Of a DNA stretch of 8,417 nucleotides, positions 6,463-8,417 are shown in pieces. A program made the translations under genes and the position numbers. This DNA comes from Paraktedonobacter sp035294465 (GTDB lineage: Bacteria > Chloroflexota > Ktedonobacteria > Ktedonobacterales > Ktedonobacteraceae), in assembly GCA_035294465.1 (NCBI GenBank), contig DATGKW010000241.1:1-8417 (forward strand), in the 5' to 3' direction. The notes under the pieces are model-generated. The model was not told the origin of the DNA. It was given only the letters and a program-made list of their open reading frames with translations, and searched no databases. Positions within the stretch are counted from its first letter, which is position 1; every line of letters begins with the position of its first letter.

Positions 6463-7497
6463 ATGCAGCCGCCACCACAAGAGCCAACCAATCCGCCGTC
6501 TGGCCAGCCCTCGCCCTATGCGCGATCTGATCAACCATCTTTCGCGCCTCTACCGTCGTCGCCTGAATATGTGCCGATTCTTTCCCCTGTTTCCTCGGAT
6601 TATCCATCGGAAAGGCGTTATTACGGTGAACCCCCGCGCTCTGACGGACCTGTTACTCGGCAACCGGCGGATCGCGACAAAGTCATTGATGGACCGCCAA
6701 ATCTGCCAGGGCCGTCAAGTCCCTGGAGAACTCTAGCGCTGGTCCTGCTCGTTACAGCGGTCATCTTTGCTGGCATGACGGCGCTGCTTCTCACTCACAG
6801 GTCCGTTCCTCTTGTGGAGATAGGTGGTTCAACATCAATTGCGACACCTGTAGGATCTACGCCTACAATAAGTGGGACGCCAACAGAAGTTACGTCTACA
6901 ACGACTTCAACTAATAATTACTCAGCAGCCCTGCCGGGGCTTGGATGCGATACAAACGGAGGCACGTGGACTGAACAAGGCCTGGATGGTATCTCCTGTC
7001 CCAACTCAACTGGTACGGAGTTGGTTATCAATGCAAGCGGGACACGAGGTTACTTATATCTCCAACTTCCCAATGATAGAGCATTTTTGTCAAGCAACAC
7101 CATAAGTGTCACAAGTACTCTTGGAGATAATGCAAATGGCTATCAAACGAAATGCGTAGGATTGGCTGAGCAAGATGTGAACACGGGATATTCTGCCGAA
7201 TATTGTAATAATGGTCAATGGTTCATTGCCTCGATATCAAGTGGAGGAGTTATTCTACAAACTCTACACAAAAGTGTTACCACCACGATGACCACCGTGG
7301 AAATCTCGTTAACCTTTCAAAAGACTACACTCTCGTTCTCAGTAGACAATAATATAGTGGATACAATCGGCATTTCGTCCATACAACCTGCTAAGGTGGC
7401 TATCGTATACGACTGTGTTGGATATGGTGCTGGCAGTACTATCGGTGGCAACTATCTTTTGGTAAGCGGTTTTAGTTACACTACGCTATCTTCATAG
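6463..7497 (+). CDS. Single-pass membrane protein with Pro-rich cytoplasmic tail and beta-rich ectodomain
   Basis: This is a 344-residue protein of no family I can name with certainty. Residues 1-88 are Pro/Ser-rich and likely disordered. Residues 90-110 (LALVLLVTAVIFAGMTALLL) form one membrane helix. A Ser/Thr/Gly-rich linker spans 111-152. Residues 155-344 look like an all-beta domain with alternating hydrophobic strands (GYLYLQLP, VEISLTFQKTTLSFSVDNN, KVAIVYDCVGYG), suggestive of a concanavalin-like jelly roll. That domain has five cysteines: 162, 179, 231, 248 and 318. The N-terminus has no cleavable signal, so the ectodomain should face outward. GGAG at 6452-6455 lies 7 bases before the ATG. 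The ectodomain DNA is clearly more AT-rich than neighbouring genes. Only 14 bases separate its stop from the TIR gene, which suggests co-transcription. A sensory or surface-binding role is inference. Confidence 0.8.
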   Translation: MQPPPQEPTNPPSGQPSPYARSDQPSFAPLPSSPEYVPILSPVSSDYPSERRYYGEPPRSDGPVTRQPADRDKVIDGPPNLPGPSSPWRTLALVLLVTAVIFAGMTALLLTHRSVPLVEIGGSTSIATPVGSTPTISGTPTEVTSTTTSTNNYSAALPGLGCDTNGGTWTEQGLDGISCPNSTGTELVINASGTRGYLYLQLPNDRAFLSSNTISVTSTLGDNANGYQTKCVGLAEQDVNTGYSAEYCNNGQWFIASISSGGVILQTLHKSVTTTMTTVEISLTFQKTTLSFSVDNNIVDTIGISSIQPAKVAIVYDCVGYGAGSTIGGNYLLVSGFSYTTLSS

Positions 7498-7511
7498 GGA
7501 AAAAACACGTT

Positions 7512-8417
7512 ATGACGAAACCATTGAGCATTTTCTACTCCTACGCAGCACCAGATAAGGATCTACGAGACAAGCTCGAAGAACACCTTACCCTCCTCAA
7601 GCGGCAAGGATTAATTACCTCCTGGCATGACCGTCTTATCAGCGGAGGCCAGGAGTGGAACAACGAAATCAGCGCTCACCTCGACACTGCGGATATCATC
7701 CTGCTGTTGATCAGTGCTGCTTTTCTTGCTTCTAATTATTGTTACGGCGTTGAGATGACCAGAGCGCTGGAGAAGCACAAGGAGAGAAGTGCGCGCGTTA
7801 TTCCGATCGTTCTGCGTCGTGTCGATTGGCATGAGGCACCCTTCAGCCACTTGCAAGCCCTGCCGACGAAGGGCAGGCCGATCGTTAGCGGGCAGTGGCA
7901 TGACGAAGACGAAGCCTTTGCTGATGTCGCTGAAAATATTCGCAAAGTAGTGAAGGAGTTGTGTATACAGAGAGAGGGAGGGGAATCTCTCAGGGAGCTG
8001 GAAGAGAACACCAATCCTGTTCCACCCTCTGTCAGTCCTGCAGAGTCTTCTGGCCTCGGCGTGCTTGCCCAATTAGAGCAGCTTATTCAGGACTTCAAAA
8101 CGCTCCGTAGTCAGATCTCTGACTGGGCCCACTTGAAAGGGTCGAAAGGATTTACTGCAGAAAGCTGCGAAAATCAATACAACAGGCTGTACGCGGATAC
8201 AATGATATTCCTGACAACCCATCTGCCTGCGTCTGTGTCTGGCAGTGCCGACGGGTTTGTGGCGATTGTGCAGGGAAAATCAGCTCTGGAGTTGCAGCAA
8301 AGGAACAATCTTTCTGTTTCTCTTGCGCGCCGGGCTCTAACAGCTCTGGCGAAGTTTGAGAAGCTGGCCGCGCAGATTGATGCATGTACTGCTACTCTGG
8401 AGATGTATAAGCAGAAG
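7512..8417 (+). CDS. TIR-domain protein with helical C-terminal region (3' end outside window)
   Basis: The frame opens with ATG at 7512 and is uninterrupted for 302 codons to the window end. Residues 5-150 are a bacterial TIR domain: LSIFYSYAAPDKDLRDKLEE at 5-24 (strand A and helix A), SWHDRLISGGQEW at 37-49 (BB-loop region), ADIILLLIS at 60-68, and SNYCYGVEM at 74-82. E81 (codon 7752-7754) sits where TIR NADases carry their catalytic glutamate. RVIPIVLRRVDWHEAPF (95-111) and LQALPTKGRP (114-123) match the usual bacterial TIR end. A linker rich in Pro, Ser and Glu follows (154-180), then helices from about 182 on that I do not recognise. Such TIR proteins often act as NAD-consuming effectors or adaptors, but the sequence does not show which. 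AGGGA at 7496-7500 overlaps the stop of the upstream gene and is the likely ribosome binding site. Confidence 0.88.
   Translation, partial: MTKPLSIFYSYAAPDKDLRDKLEEHLTLLKRQGLITSWHDRLISGGQEWNNEISAHLDTADIILLLISAAFLASNYCYGVEMTRALEKHKERSARVIPIVLRRVDWHEAPFSHLQALPTKGRPIVSGQWHDEDEAFADVAENIRKVVKELCIQREGGESLRELEENTNPVPPSVSPAESSGLGVLAQLEQLIQDFKTLRSQISDWAHLKGSKGFTAESCENQYNRLYADTMIFLTTHLPASVSGSADGFVAIVQGKSALELQQRNNLSVSLARRALTALAKFEKLAAQIDACTATLEMYKQK

Noticed and set aside
7611..8072. Minus-strand frame of 153 codons
   Set aside because: It is opposite the clearly recognisable TIR domain and has no family features of its own.

Overview
The window reads as a bacterial chromosome segment, most likely from a Ktedonobacteria-type Chloroflexota. 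This is inferred from a DUF6788-like Cys/His module fused to a SARP/STAND regulator, a GxGYxYP-type protein, and Pro/Gln-rich membrane proteins carrying YccF repeats. No rRNA, tRNA or other phylogenetic marker is present, so the assignment is only moderately secure. Five protein genes are supported; the first and last run off the window. No RNA gene, insertion sequence, CRISPR array or attachment site was seen.

Left part (1-5220): the C-terminal 369 codons of a GxGYxYP-type putative glycoside hydrolase run rightward and stop 12 bases from the stop codon of a leftward gene of about 4 kb. That gene encodes a 1325-residue regulator. Its order is an N-terminal Cys/His module, a SARP-like winged helix, a BTAD helical domain, a STAND/AAA-type ATPase with intact Walker A and B motifs, and a long TPR-like helical tail. 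It has a near-consensus promoter at 5188-5215, a dyad over the -10 element, and a hairpin that abuts the ribosome binding site.

Middle (about 5101-5517): an AT-rich gap of about 417 bases separates the regulator from the rightward genes. It holds the regulator's promoter, a full anti-SD complement followed by an ATG that is immediately a stop (5275-5293), and a consensus sigma-70 promoter (TTGACA, 17-bp spacer, TATAAT) at 5430-5458.

Right part (5518-8417): three rightward genes follow. The first is a 268-residue protein with a Pro/Gln-rich tail and two YccF membrane repeats. The second is a 344-residue single-pass membrane protein with a Pro-rich cytoplasmic tail and a beta-rich ectodomain that is markedly AT-rich. 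The third, 14 bases further on, is a TIR-domain protein truncated by the window end. The second and third look co-transcribed, and the first may belong to the same unit. The most interesting reading, which is inference only, is that the beta-rich membrane protein and the TIR protein form a sensor/effector pair of the kind seen in signalling or anti-phage modules, with the YccF protein as a possible membrane partner.
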